Counted from the stretch's first letter, positions 1-13,497 are shown. The stretch is 64,000 nt of DNA from Formicarius rufipectus (GCA_013399695.1 VXAU01000683.1:468242-532241), one strand, 5' to 3'. Notes: generated from the sequence alone by a model not told the origin. Translations and numbers: made by a program.

Positions 1-2519
1 TGCACCCCTAAAAGCTACAGGTATTGCTGACTCATTCTGTGGTTCAGAAGATATGTCTTCCAGTAATCTCTAACTTTGAAAACTAGTGAAAAGTTCCTTA
101 ATTAGGAGTCGCTGCTACAGATGGATGTTTTGTGGCATATCCATCTGAAGGTTTTACTTGCAAAAACAGTGTATTCTGGTATATTTTTAATGTCATAAAA
201 AGTATAATTGCAATTAGCCCATGTCATTACCCTTAGCCAGCTAGAAAACATGGAAACATGACACAATGTATTCGAAAGACAGGAGAAAGCATGATTAAAA
301 TGTAGGCATAATAAAACATAGTGGGTTGGGTAGCATGCCTCCAGCAGTGATTATTTCATGATTCTGAAAAGCATTAAAAAATCTGCTTAAACTGTATGTT
401 TCATAGAGCCTGTCCCTATGCATAGCATTTAAGCTTATGCTCAGCCTGAAAGCTGTGATCAAGTTGTACTGATGTGGATAGAAAAGGTGCATCCAAACTC
501 ATCAGCATTGAGCAAGTATGGGGTGATGCAAAGCCTTCTGATACCTGAGGGAGTGTATCAGACAGACCCTTATTTAGAGCATTTGTTAAAATGGGGAATA
601 TAATTTGTTCATTCCACAGCTGTCTCATGTTCTCCTAGAAAGGGCAGGGCAGTGAAAAAATACAGGGAATGCAGTCTGTGCCCTACCCTCACCTTAGATT
701 TTTGCACAGGGATTGGAAAAAGTTTTTGAAGTACATTCCAGCAAGAGGAGTATCTGTCATTTCCCCCCTTTAGCTTTGTCCTATAGTATGGGTAGTCTTG
801 TTTCTCTCCAGATTCTCTCCATTTCAGGAGATTTTGTCCCCATAACCCCTAACTGCTACTGCCAACCAGCTCCCTATGTGGGTTAAGGGAGCAATTTCAG
901 GATCACCTTTGGGACCATTGAAAGGTATTGAATAATCAGGAGATGGATGAAGGATGTAGGGAGAACAAGTTAATTTAAAATTTCTACTTATTTTATGGAT
1001 CGAATTTGTATGTACAAGTATGAAAAGGTTCCAGTTTGCTTTAATGGTGCTATTTCACTTATCCAGCACATAGAGTGCAAGAGAGGATATAGTTCTTGAT
1101 CTTTCCTATGCCCTTTCATTTTAAAAACAGGTAAGAAAAGGTTTCTACAGAACACTGGTCCAAGGGTGTGAGGGGGAGGTGTACATTTAGGAATTTGTGC
1201 AATAAAAATACCTAAGGTTGAATGTAGTCTCAGTATTGATCCTGCTAATTCTAACTGAAAACAATGTAAACCTTCCAGTCTGCATTTCAAAGAGGCTTTA
1301 AAACAGACTTTTGAAAATGCACATAGTGAAGCAACAAAACAACAGGAGATTCAGGGCTATGGTATAGGTGACATTTTTTGGACCAGCGTACAAGGAGTTA
1401 AACCTCAGTGGTATTCTTAAAGTAGTTTCACACTGGAATATTGCAAATCTTGATATTTGTCTTGTGGTCTTGCACACAGAGATACTTATGAGATGCACAG
1501 TTTGATTCAAAGCTATGCAGGTTGGTTACTGTTTGGTAGCCTCAGAACTGTTTACTACTTCACATTTGTGTTCAAATAAGTTCTCATGAATCTTTTGGCA
1601 TTACTGCAAAGTTGCAGCAAAAGGGACAGTATATCTTCTATAGACTCCCTGACTCTATGAGAGAACTATTCAGGCTATCTAGTGTGAAGGGAACTCTGTC
1701 ATGAGTTAGGAGAAAAGTGAGGATGGGAAAATGTCACAGAAATAGTCTGCCTCTAAGGCAGGTATAATTTTCTGTCACTGGCCAGTAATTGGGGGACATT
1801 CAAGCAAAGATGACTTAGTGTTGTGTTTGATAAAATTTAGTAATCTTGGCTGAGGAAATTCATTGAGATATTAATAAAAATGGAAAACTGTGAAATCCTG
1901 GCATTTGCAGGTGAGTAGCAAGGCTTCGTATTCCTTCCTGCAATTTACCATCCTTCATTGCTGAGGCCCAGATGACAATGTGAATAAATGACTATTATCA
2001 CAGCACCTGGCTTTATATGTCTTGTGCAATGGTAGGAGAAAAATTAATACAGAAGCAACAATGGGATGAATAGCCATTCTTTGTGACATTCTGCATACTA
2101 AACTGTTTTTTTAGTAAGTGTTTACACCTGTGTATCTCTGTCTAATTAAGAGATGTTCTTGTTTACTGCATGATTTCATCAACTCCTGCCACAAGGCACC
2201 CTGAACTGTAACATGCAAAAGCTGATGCATTCTTGGAGTGTGGGGGGTGTGTGTGTAAAAGACTCCTCCTATCCCCCAAATAAGCACCTACCCTCCAAAC
2301 CCTCAGGCTTCTGGATGTTTCTTCTTGATTTCACCATTGGGGGGAAAAAGAGGATGTACAGTTGAATACTGCACAGTAAAGAGAGAGGTGTGGGAGAAAA
2401 CATGCTCATAAAATGTTTTGAAGGATAGAAATTACCTCTTCCTTTTGAGAGCTCTGTGCAACAAATTCAATCTGGGCATTAGTTACCCAAATTACCTCTT
2501 CCTTTTATCTAGCATAAAA

Positions 2520-2700
2520 AGCACTGTCACACTCTTAACTAATGTTTAATTTTTGTTTGTAAATGCAATATTGGATGCTTAATTATGCCAATAATTATTC
2601 ATGCATTAGTGTGAACTTTTTGAAGTATAATGGTAACTTGTTAAATGTATAATTATTACCACTGATAATTAGCAGGCTTTTTTTTAAATTAATTGTTACA
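2520..2700. promoter_or_regulatory. Candidate conserved noncoding block rich in homeodomain cores
   Basis: This run of about 180 bases holds many TAAT/ATTA cores, including AATTATGCC near 2581, ATAATTATTC near 2591, ATAATTATTA near 2650, GATAATTAGC near 2664 and AAATTAATTG near 2687. Such clusters are common in vertebrate developmental enhancers but also arise by chance in AT-rich DNA. Calling it regulatory is inference, because no alignment is available here. Confidence 0.22.
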
Positions 2701-3947
2701 TTTTTTTTTTTTAGTTTTAATGTGCATCACTGGTCCTGCAGAAAAAGACAATGTTTGCAATGCTGAATGGTGGAGTTCAGGGAATTCACAGCTCACATAA
2801 CTTTTACCCTCCTCAGCTAGAAGTCCCAGTGTATCATAGTCTTGGATACTCAGTTGTGGTCCACATGTCTTAGAAGGTGCTATTTTGAACCTTCTGCTAA
2901 CTCAATACCTTTCTGTTGTCTTTGAAACAAAAAAATTGCGTCATTTCTGCCATTATTATGAACACCTTTAACTCTCCTTTGGCACAACTAGTTCATGTCC
3001 AACCCTTTTTTTTTTTTTTCAATTTTGCTTTAGAAATTCAAATAGCAGGTATTTCGTTCCACAGCTGAAATTCTCTGAGGAACTGTTTTTAAAGGTCCAA
3101 GTTTGATGCGTATTTTCCGTTTCACTCTAGAAATTTGAATGACAAAACACTAAAGGAAACTTAAAGATTAAATGTTAATTCCCACTGAACACTGTAGAGG
3201 TACTTATCTAGCCTGACCTATTCTTCTTATGACCATACAAGACTGTTGCATATAAATTTTTGTGTGTGTCCATATATGTAGGAAGGCATCCAACTACATA
3301 TGCATGCAATGTAGGGGTGAAAGAATTCTTAAATATAACATGAAATACAGAAGCATATGTTATACAACATTAAGGTTTCACTGTTATTCAGTCAGTGGTT
3401 AAGTATTTCAGAAGCTGAGGTACATCATGTAACCATAACTGATCCTTTGCATGTTGCAGACTTTAACTGGGTGACCACATACTATTTCTCAAATAATGCA
3501 CCTATGTGCAGCTTCATCCTTTGAAAGTTGCAGTATTTTAAAAATAGAAAATTCTCCAATCTCTCACCCAGGAGCTTAATCTTATGTGGCTCAATGTCAG
3601 TGAAAACATTCTTACTGACTCCGAAGCTGCAGGATGCAGAACTTCACTCCCTATCCCACTCCTTCCTCTGTGCAAAGGTAACTTTAATGCGGTGCTTCAA
3701 ACTCCGAACTGCCAAACCTTCCTTTCATAATTGCAGGTGTAGTAGCACTTACATGAGTTTTATTTTGAAACTTTTTTAAAAAAAAAATATTTATGATAAA
3801 CATTTACTGGGACTACTGCACAGTTCCTTTCTGATGATACAGAAGACTTCTATATCTACTCATCTTTACACATAGTAAAAGGTCATTGAAAAAAATTACT
3901 GTCCAGTTTTTAGAGGAGGTTTAGGTTAGTGGGTTTTTTTTTGTTTG

Positions 3948-4007
3948 TTTTTTTTTTTTTTTTTTAACATAAACTTTCTGAGGACAATTTTGACTTTTTT
4001 TTTTTTT
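3948..4007. repeat. Poly-T tracts
   Basis: An 18-base T run (3948-3965), preceded by TTTG units, and a 13-base T run (3995-4007) are separated by unique sequence. Read on the minus strand these are poly-A runs and could be old retroposon tails, but I see no body sequence next to them. Confidence 0.8.
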
Positions 4008-5665
4008 CCAAAGCACAACTATGAATAGCTCTAAATAAAAGTATTTTTAATGGGTTGATTTACCTTAGTCCTAGTAGAAGTTGTAAATGAACCCTTTTAC
4101 ATATGCAATTCTCTTCCCTGCGATTATCTTCACAGATATCATTTTATTCATGCTGTATTTTCATATTGTCTTCCATTTCATCCAAAGAGAATCTGTAGCA
4201 TGCCAAAAACTGAGTATCCATCTAGAGAGATCCCAATGTTTGAAGGTCCCTGAAGGAAACAGTTTGAACCCTTAGAAAAATACCAATTACAAGTTCTGGT
4301 TAAAGTTTTAAATTTGGATCGTTTATTTGAATGAAATGTAAAGGACTTTAGAGAGATCATACAGATATAGTTGTTCCCTAACCAAGTTGCAAAGCAGATT
4401 AAAAGAAATAAACCCAAAAGAAAATGATCAAAAAGAGCAATTAAAAGCCAAATAGTTCCCTGTTCTATTAGAGTGGCAATAACTTTTGTTGCTTTGATTT
4501 ACAGCTTTGTAAATTGGGAATATCATGGCTGTTTCTGATGTTTACACAGCACTTAACAGATAATTAGAATTGTCTACATGCTAAGTATTTCAGACATACG
4601 TGATATTTTAATGGCAATACCCAGACATGCCTACCAAAGCACCATAAGACCACATATTTTTCATATTTTATCTAGGGAAAGAAAGGAGGTTTTCTTCAGT
4701 TTTCCATATCTCATTCTCTTTCCTCTCCTTTAAACGTATGAACCTAGAAGAGCTGGTACCTGGAGCCATAATGTACTGAGGGTTTTGAGTGTAAGGATGT
4801 TCTTTCATGAGATCATTTTCTTTCTGCAACAATGGGATATAGAACCTGATGGCCAGTAAATTCAGTTCATAAGGGATATTGTCACTATTCCTAGTAAATA
4901 GTGGGCTGGGCGGGAAACTTGTTCAGTCTGCTGCTCCTTTGACCTTCCTTTGCATAGATTCAATAAAACTAAAATCATATTTCTAAATATGATGGACTGG
5001 GGCTACTAAATAATGTATGTAACCATCAGGCTGTATTTCCTTTTTATTTATTTATCTATTTATAAGACTGATGCATAAGGGAAGAGGAAGTAGAACCTTC
5101 CCTTTAACTCCTTCAGCTTTGCCTGTCCTTTGGCTGGCTCAGTCCTCTGGAAGGCATCATGCTTTAGGAGATTATCATCTATGCAAACTTGGCTGGAAGC
5201 AGACAGCTCTATCACCCTGCAGAGCTCAAGTTAATATATGTTGCCTCTTAGTAAACCTTGCTAATTTGGGTTCAGCACTGGGCTAACTTTAATTAAATGG
5301 CTTCTAATTCAGAGCTGGCTCATACCTTGGCTCATATCCCCATTCATGGGAAGAGTCTAATTTGGCTGCCCAGAGTGATAAGACAAATCCCCACAGTTAT
5401 TACTGAATTCTTTACTAGGTTGGTATAACTTGGCACTATGATTTAGTGGCCTGACTTTTTTTACATCAGATTTTTAGGGAGTCAGGGAAATGTACATTAA
5501 CACATTGCATTCTTTAGTCAGAAACATAAAGGAAAATATTGTATCTGTTGCAATTTCTACCTCCCGAAGTTACCACAACAGCAACACAAACTTTCCGAGT
5601 GAATAATATAAACATAGCAGAAGAACGGTCAACAGTGTCATAAAACTAGCAAGAATATATTTTTA

Positions 5666-5787
5666 TTTGGATTGAAGATAAGGCAGTTTTCTTTTTTTTC
5701 TTATTTCATTTATAATTTCTTTCCAGTTTGGATTGAAGATAAGGCAGTTTTCTTTTTTTTCTTCTTTCATTTATAATTTCTTTCCAG
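5666..5787. repeat. 61-bp tandem duplication (two copies)
   Basis: Copy 1 is 5666-5726 and copy 2 is 5727-5787. The two differ at one position (A at 5703, C at 5764), so the duplication is recent or has been homogenised. Each copy starts with TTTGGATTGAAGATAAGG and ends in a pyrimidine-rich tract closing with TTTCTTTCCAG. That ending looks like a vertebrate 3' splice acceptor, so the duplication also doubles an acceptor-like site. No exon-like open frame follows. Confidence 0.95.
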
Positions 5788-8700
5788 TTTTAAAATAATG
5801 ATAAGAGCAATTGACATCTACCAAAAAGCAAATGATATGTCAGCTTACCATAAATTCCTTGTCAAGTCCAGGCAAGTGTAAAAAGTCTAAATGTAATATT
5901 AATTGATCATTTTAACATACCAGAAAAGCTAAATTGCTCCATATGATGAAAATTCTCATTTTTGCCATGTTCAGAGTATCCTTTTCCAATGAAACTACTT
6001 TACCACTGTTCAATGACCATGAAATAAAAAATGAATTTCATATTCTTTCTCCATCATTGCAAATTATTTTAATTACTTCTGCAAAGGGAAATTGGCTTAA
6101 TCAGAGACTACCAGGTCATTTGGAACCATTTATTTTGCCAATTTATCCATTCCTGAAGTGTCAATATTAAATTACCTTATATTACAAATAATATATATAA
6201 AACAAGTATAGTAAATGTGAGTGGTTTCTGGGAGAACTTGTGACCTCAGGGTTCATATATTAATCAATTTGTTCTGGCTACTAAAGGTCAATTGAATGTT
6301 AATGCAACATTTCAAATATTATATCTGAAGTCTTTTATAAGAACTATATGTTTGTATTGTGGCACAAGACTATATAATGAAAAAGCATAATGTCCTTAAT
6401 AAATATTGAAATTCTTGGCCTCCTGGTGAGCGTTTGATATCAAAATATATCTAGTTATAGACATTGCCCCTTTTCATACTGGGCTGAATTTGCACCTGGT
6501 ACCATAATTTCACTTTGCATCTCTGCTCATAATTATTGTGAGACTGATTCAACAGGGGAACAATAAAGAGGGATAGACAGTTCTGCCTGAACATTAGGCG
6601 CTGTTATATTATTTTAATGAAAATGGAAAGTTTGAAGGACTAAATTGGTAAATATTGCAAAAATGCCTGAAACAGGATTTCAGGCAGTTGTTTTCTGATC
6701 CTCTGTTACTCTCACAGTATTTGGATCTAAATTTTTGTGAAGTGTAAAAGACAGCAAGCTTTTTGCCTCTCTGGTCTCTCTTGCAGCACAATAATCCTGT
6801 ATTAAGAGTCCATCATCTGTAGCCTCCAAGCCCTTAGGTAGTGATATAGATACCTGAGTAAGGAAATGCAGCACGGGTGTAAGAAAGACTTATATCCTCT
6901 TAACCCTAAACTCAGTATCAGTTTTTCCCTACGTGGTAACTCTGCTGAGAGCTCTTAATCAACTTCCAAGGCAAATGGACTTGGGAAGGTGGCTGACTCT
7001 TTTCACTCTGTGTTGTCATAAGCAGCTACAATCTTTTGCTCTGTGACTGTGTGCATATTTTTAATGTTCATCTTAGTGCTGAAGTGACCTCAGAACATTA
7101 TCATTTTGCATTTGGCTAACAAGCACCTCAAGGAGACATTTGCAAGTTAAGCAGATCCTTAGCCCCCTGGAAAGTGTCACAATGCAAGCACTTTGAGCAC
7201 GTAATATTTTAATAACACTCCTAGCTTTGGAAGGGCGGTGGTGGTCCCCCATGGGTTGTTTCACTTTGCTGACATCCTCAGAGAGCAATTTGCATAGACT
7301 GTGCCCATAGGAGAGTCAAACCCTAAGGCATAGTCCTTCTGCGAGTCATTGGTATGAAGCAAGTTCTTTCAATCAATTTAAGAGCAGTTAATTTCTCATT
7401 CATGAAATTTTGGCCCCTTTGAAGACAACAGGTGTTCTGTTGCCATCTTACAGAGTGAAAGGTGTTTATGCCCTGAATCTGCAATAAACTAAGTGAGTTC
7501 AGAAAGAAGAAATTCGTGGGGACTGGGATCAGGCTGGGTTTTTTTGGATGGAGGTTTTCCAAGACACTAAGGAAGCTATCCCCATTTCAGGTGAATCTAG
7601 GTAATGAATTTCTCCTTTGTGTAACAGAGGATCTCTCCCAATGTCCTTATAATGGTTCCTTCATAATAAGAACAATAAAAGTGTAGACAGAGGTCCAGCT
7701 ACTTGGGCACTGTTGATCCATTGACTTCAAGAAAAATGAAAACCAAAGGAAAGCACAGGGATCCTCAAACTTCATGTATAATTACCTCTAAAAATTAAAA
7801 AAAAACCCAAACAAAAAACAAAAACCCAACAAAAAAACCCTGTGCCAGTTCAAATCCTTGTACTCTACAGTATGATGTAAGGTGACATGCCAGCACTGAT
7901 GTTGCCAGATTTGCATCAGTCACCAACCTGATTATCTCATGTGTCAGGCCACTGGTGCCAGAGACATAAAATGAAATTTCAGGCAGTGAACTTTTTTCAT
8001 GTAGAGAAACCAAAGCCTTTTCAATTCTCATCAGATCACCTTCTAAAATTTTGATTTTATGACTTGGCTCACTAAAGGGTCAGAGTTGCCAGTGTGATAA
8101 TGAAAGATTTTTACATGAAGTCAGTGTCACTTAAGGTTATCAGTAAGTCTCTCTCTCCCCCATCACTTTAAACATATGGATTTCCTACACACATTTCTTT
8201 GGGATATGTCTTCTTTAGACATTAACACTTGCAATGACCCTTTACAAAATATTCTGATTTCTTTTTCCTAAGCAGCAGAAACATTTTGATCACCTTTCTA
8301 CGGAAAAATACTATGGGCTGCATTCATTTCAGATGTATCCCAGCAACAGCAGCTGTGAGGTGTTGTCAATGAGACTCCCTAGTTGTTGATCTTCAGTTGG
8401 TCCTGTGACTCATTAGGAACTTTTTCTATGGTTGTTTTCAAATTGCAGTCCTCCTCTTTCCCTTCTTTTCCCAAAGCCAATTCTGTACACTTGCCTATTG
8501 ATTTTCTTCCTTTCAATGTTTTTCCTTCTGCAGCAATATAGGGACTTACATTCCTGTCTTGTTTTCTCTGAGTTTGCACCACTGTCTTCACTGCCCTTTG
8601 CTTTGTTGAACTCATTTACATCTCTAAGGAGTGAGAGAGAAATAGCACCCTTCATTGCCCCATTTGCTCGTCTCATTGCACAGGTGTAAGAGACAAGATA

Positions 8701-9610
8701 TGAGATTGTTGGGAATTAGGTCTGGCTCAAGCTAATCATGCATTGAGTTATGCTTGCAATTTGAGGATCCCAAAACACTGGAAACCATCATTTTTCATGT
8801 TGTGAAATGGTATGGAATAGCATAAAATCTTACTTTGATCCACAGTCCCTGCTTACTTCTGTGCCACAGCGAACTCTAAATAAGGCTGAATTTAAATGCA
8901 AGTTCACCCTGATTTGGGAAATATATTGTCTTTGAAATACCAGGTTTTGCTGCAAACAATTTATGTTACTCTTTACATATTCTTTTGCTTTTAAACAATT
9001 CAGTCTTCTGTAGGTTCCAACGCATAGGTTAGTACTGTGGGTATGAAAAAGTTTTTCCTCCTTACGAGGGCATTCATTTGCTCACCTACCAGTTTCTCTG
9101 CTATGGAAATAACAACCTGATGGAAAAGTATGAGCCTATTCACTGTGACAGCTTAGAAGCGGAGGTCAACCAGCAACTGCCTGTGAGTGGCAGAGGTTTA
9201 TGCAGACATGAAGGATTGGGACCTGAGAGAGAGAAGATGGTCAGCTGAGGATGGCAATCACCATAACTCTTTTGCTGATAAACCATGTTTCTTGTGCTAT
9301 CAGATCCTTACATGTTGGGTGCATTTTGAGACTATTAGTTATTCTGAGTTCATTAGTTATTCTATCCATTTATACAGACTTCTATTCACAAATCCAGTAC
9401 ATCACAAAGCTTTAGTTTGATTCTAGTTTATTCGTTAAGTTATTACACCAAGTCACTTACAAACCCTCAGAACTTTGCTCTAATGATTATCTTTAACAAT
9501 TCACCTCTCAGAATAAGCTTGCACAGTGACATGAATGGCATACAATGTTTTGCCCTGGTTTTATATTCATCTGCATTCAGACCTGGGTCCTATGAAGTTC
9601 ACAACTTCAC
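5788..9610. other. Noncoding stretch, no gene recognised
   Basis: AT-rich unique DNA with short open frames only. An A/C-rich low-complexity patch lies at 7790-7840 and a pyrimidine-rich patch on the plus strand at about 8430-8560. The overlapping open frames on both strands near 8380-8690 come from that low-complexity composition rather than a visible gene. A short repeated word (ATTAGTTATTCT) occurs twice near 9340. Confidence 0.75.
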
Positions 9611-10045
9611 ATAATGGTTGAGGTTGAAAGATACCTCTGGATCACATCTAGTTCAAGCCCCACTGCTCAAGCAGGGCCATCCAGAGCACAGGCCTATGTC
9701 TTCCTTCCCAGGAGGAAGACTCCACCACCTCTCTGGGCAACCTGTACTGGTGCACAGTCACTCTCTCAGGAAGACAGTGTTTCCTGATGTTCAGAGGTAA
9801 TCTTCTGTGTTTCTGTTTGTTCCCATCACCTCTTGTCTTATCACTGGCTGCCACTGGCTTGTCCTTTCTGCCCCCTCTCTTCAGGTATTTGTAGACTTTG
9901 ATGAGACCTCCATGAATCTTCTTTTCTCTAGGCTAAACAGTCCCAATTCTCTCAGCCTTTCCTCTTTGGAGAGGTGCTCCAGTCCCTTAATCCTCTTCAT
10001 AGCCCATTGCTGGACTGTCTCCGATAGCACGGAGTTCACAGACAC
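9611..10045 (-). mobile_element. CR1 LINE 3' fragment, minus strand
   Basis: The plus strand reads as the reverse complement of an avian CR1 3' end. It begins with a GGTTGAGGTTGAAAGATACC-type terminus and a TCTAGTTCAAGCCCC segment. The hallmark CACCTCTCTGGGCAACCTGT follows near 9725, then CTTCTTTTCTCTAGGCTAAAC near 9920, CAATTCTCTCAGCCTTTCC near 9945 and GAGAGGTGCTCCAGTCCC near 9970. The element's 3' end is therefore at about 9611 and the 5' truncation at about 10045, which is the usual CR1 fate. Open frames of 60-94 codons inside it are by-products. It is diverged and has no intact reverse transcriptase frame. Confidence 0.95.
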
Positions 10046-12429
10046 CTACATATTTTGTAGGGTAAAATTTATCCCTGTGGCTATTTTTTAAAAAATGTAT
10101 TTGTTTGTTTCAATGATTCTGGCTATTTCAGGAACACTTTAAGTGAAAAAGTAATGAGAAAATAAGAATATCTAACTTAGTTTTTTTTTTTTTTTTTCCT
10201 GCTAGATCTGCTTAAGAGGCTGTGGTCTTGTTCTAAGTAATTTAAGAAATGAACAAAGGAACAATTTACATGGGAGATTAATGAGTGTGAGGGGCTTTGG
10301 TAATATGGCAGTAAGTACCATAGAAATGTTATAAATACCTAAAAATTAGCACAGAGAAGTATGGGCAAAACTCCAAATGGTTGTCACTGTTGTAAGATGG
10401 AAAATAAAACCCTTAATGGGCAAAACCTCTGCCTGTTATTGGTAAGAAGCACTAAAAGTAGCCATTCTTAGGAGCACTTGTGGTTGACTAGCACTTGTTA
10501 TGCTACAGGAGGGGAGTAGTAGTCCTGAGGAAGAGGTTTTTCTTTGTCATATCAGCAATTTTAAGTAGAGTGCAGATGTTTTATGTTTCCAGGCTTGGTT
10601 ACATTAGCAGATGTACAGAGCATGGTGCACAGGAATTTATTTTTTTTTTAAACCAAGAGATGTGCTAGAAATGAATAGTATGACTAGTGAAATGGTGTTT
10701 CTCTCCCTTGTGGAAAATTATTGTTACTTTTCAGTATTGCATGTGCTTCCAGTTGAGATAGGTGCAAAGTCAGATACTTTCACAGAAGTCAGACAGGCCA
10801 GAGTGTACAAGAGCAATTAAGTGTGCATATGACTAATTAATATAAGCCATAAGGAAATATATGTTTTGGCTCCTTCCTGAAGCCAATTACCACATGTTAT
10901 AAGGCAGAATGAGAAGCAACCCGCTGCTGAAATAAGTGTGTTACAAAACAACATGACAAAGAAGGAAGCATGTATTTGCTGACCAAAACAATGGGTACAG
11001 GGCACAAAAGAAAAAAATTATCAAGGAAAATTCTACTCTGAGATGAAAGCTCAAGCTGCCTTCCAGGGAAATGTCAGCTCATAGGCTCACTTGCACATCT
11101 TTTTTTTTTTTAATTAATGTACAGTGGTTAAGCATATTGAGGGCCATGGTTGAAAAAAGCACGTAAATTGCTTCTAATAGCTCTATTGAAGCTGAAACAG
11201 ATAAGGTTTGATACTTTTTTTTTTTTTAACTTGGTTTGGGTTCATATTTCTGTTTTTACAGTGTCACATTGATTCACTCAGTGCTCAGTCCTGAACTGTG
11301 GTTCCCCTGGTTGTCTTCCCAGCATCAAAGCAGCTTATTCCACCTGAGAAGGAATCTGAGCAAAACTTAGCAGAAAAAGTCAGCATCAGTGTAAAAATAT
11401 GCAACAGGCTTTTGGCCAGGATGCTTGTAAAGAGTCAGTAAGGACACAAGTCTAGGCTCATCAGCTGACCTGAGGGGTCTTGCTCCCTTTTGCACTTTCC
11501 AAAAGCAGGAGACACTTCTCAATTCTCCCTTATTTTTAGAGGATGCAGAGATGGTCCCTTCTCTGATCTTTATTCTGCTGGCATTTCATTATCCTCAGAA
11601 TCTCATCTCCTTGAAAGATACTTCTTCAAATGTTGCAACCAAGAGTTAAGGCACAGTTGCAGAAGTCAGGCATCATTATTATATGGTTTGGCTATATCTA
11701 CTATGTAAATTACTTTTCAAGCAGCATTAAAATATCACTGAGAACATGGACAGAGTTCAGTTGCCTCCCGGGAACTGAATGTTGGCAGAAACTTTGCACC
11801 ATATTCATTGAATATTTGCACAATCAGGGATTATGTCAGTGACAATAGTGACAATAGTACAAATTTGTATGTTAAATACATGAATGCCTTCTAGTAAATG
11901 ACAGAGTGACAGGTCATGCCTTCTAACTCTGTGATTTGCTTCAAACTTAGGTATTATTTTACCCAACTCCTGATGTGAAGAGGTGGCAAAAACAAGTATC
12001 CTTAAAATAAATCTCTTTAGAATTCTTCATACTTCCAGTCCCGCCTTGAATGAATACACCACACCAAATACATTGCTACTCTATGATACTTCTCTCAGAC
12101 ATAACAGGATTAAAAAAGCTTTAATGTGGCTTTCTGCTGAGAATATTCATGAATACAAATCCATAGTTTATTCACACTTAACATAATCCAGGTACACATT
12201 TTTCCTGTGCACTTATTCATGGAAAACATAACACAAAGGTAAAAAACATATTATACTTATGGTTTTTATATTTGACCATCTGTGTTTCTGCCAAGAAAAT
12301 GTCCTCTGCCTTTGCTCCTATCATTTTATTGATACTCTCAACAGGGGGCCTTTTATGACCATTTTATTATTTTACCTACTTTTAGTCTTTGTCTCCCCAC
12401 TTTAGGTCCATAACAGTGTGTTAAGAGTA
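10046..12429. other. Noncoding stretch, no gene recognised
   Basis: Unique AT-rich DNA. It holds T-runs at 10181-10197, near 11101-11111 and near 11215-11227, and a short GTGACAATA duplication near 11840. Open frames are below about 75 codons and show no recognisable protein. Confidence 0.75.
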
Positions 12430-13250
12430 TGCCCTGTTCTTTCCTGCTGTTTCCTTGCAACTAAGTATTCTGTTCACTCATTTTATGTCTCATCTTGGCA
12501 GCTGCTGTCCCCTCTGGCTTTTCTGTTTCCACTTGTGGCTTGTTAAGCCTGATGCTTTAAACTTGAGCACTCCTCATTCCTCCCCCAGCTCCTCTGCATT
12601 AACTTTGGGGATCTGTGCATCCAGCAGCCAGCCTGCTGAAGCTGTGGCTCTCCAGGGATCTCCCTGCTGCATTACCAGTCACCTTCGTGTTTGCTCATCT
12701 CAGCTGTGCTGCTTAGAGCTTGACTGTGACTCTGTCCCTGCCAAAGAGGGCAGAGGCTTAGTCACAGCTGAAAGAGCTAACATAAAGAAGGAAAGAAGGA
12801 CTGGCCTTGATGTCTAGAATTGACATTTGCTTCTCTTTCTGGGTTTGTGGAGGGCCTATCAGTGTTTTTGTGAGTAAAACCCGCCTGGATAACCCAGGAA
12901 AAGAGGCAGTGACCAGTTCTTCCCAGAGGACATATTCATCATCTTTCTGGCAGGGGCTAATTGTCTCTGAAGGAGGGTTCTCTGGATCTGTCCTGAGCAG
13001 GATGTCCCAGTCTGGTTCCTGCCCACACTCCCCTTTCAAGGACAACAAAGAGTGCCTGTGAACAGGCTTGTGAGGGCTGCCTTTGCTGGTTCTGCCTGGA
13101 GTCATCCCAAAAGTGCTGCTGGGCATGTGTGAGTCTGGCCAAGCTGCACTGGGAAGGGTCAGTACTCAACTGGAAGTCTGGTCTTTAGGGTGAAGCTCTG
13201 AGCCACCTCCACCCTTTGGTTTTTCGTGTGCAAAATGCTGCTAATTGTGC
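12430..13250. other. GC-richer patch with overlapping open frames, function unknown
   Basis: Base composition is richer in GC here than in the flanks. Open frames of about 120 codons lie on both strands (plus 12455-12817, minus 13126-12758) and further frames overlap them. The predicted peptides show no signal peptide, transmembrane segment or family motif I can name. Opposed frames of similar length usually reflect GC composition rather than coding. An old retroposed or exonised fragment is possible but unsupported. Confidence 0.4.
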
Positions 13251-13429
13251 TCCTTGGTTTTCATTTTTATTTCCAAACTTATTTGTCAGGGCACTGTCTT
13301 GTACAGTTAAAGATGAGCCTCAAGGCAGTATTAATAATACTACAAGAGGGTGCTGGACATAGTTAGGACAGACCTTGGCCTTCTTTCAAAGAATAAAAAC
13401 TCAGGTTTGAACCAAAACCATAGTTGGTA

Positions 13430-13497
13430 GTCACAGAATCATTGTGGAAAAAAAAGTTTCTTTAAAGTCAGCTTTGGTTGTCCAAGCTCTGATCCAT
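13430..13497 (-). mobile_element. Short CR1 3' tail remnant, minus strand
   Basis: The plus strand starts with GTCACAGAATCATTGTGG and continues through a degraded GGAAAAGACC-like stretch to GGTTGTCCAAGCTCTGATCC. This follows the order of a CR1 3' end read backwards (terminal TCACAGAATCA microsatellite, then the AAGTCCAACC region). Only about 65 bases are visible, so the family call is moderate and the inner boundary uncertain. Confidence 0.5.

Larger units (their letters stand above)
1..5665. other. Noncoding stretch, no gene recognised
   Basis: AT-rich unique DNA. Open frames here are short (about 100 codons or fewer), scattered over both strands, and show no domain or splice context I recognise. 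A GT-rich patch lies near 2240-2257. An 18-base word (AAATTACCTCTTCCTTTT) occurs twice, at 2429-2446 and 2489-2506. T-runs lie near 3948-4007 and a degenerate TTTA repeat at 5041-5064. I see no transposon. Confidence 0.75.

Noticed and set aside
7706..7735. GATCCATTGACTTCAAG, like the centre of the palindromic relics
   Set aside because: Only a 17-base core matches and no arms are visible on either side.
8379..8689. Overlapping frames of 78-87 codons on both strands
   Set aside because: They arise from a pyrimidine-rich plus strand; the peptides are composition-driven (Ser/Leu/Phe or Lys/Arg/Glu).
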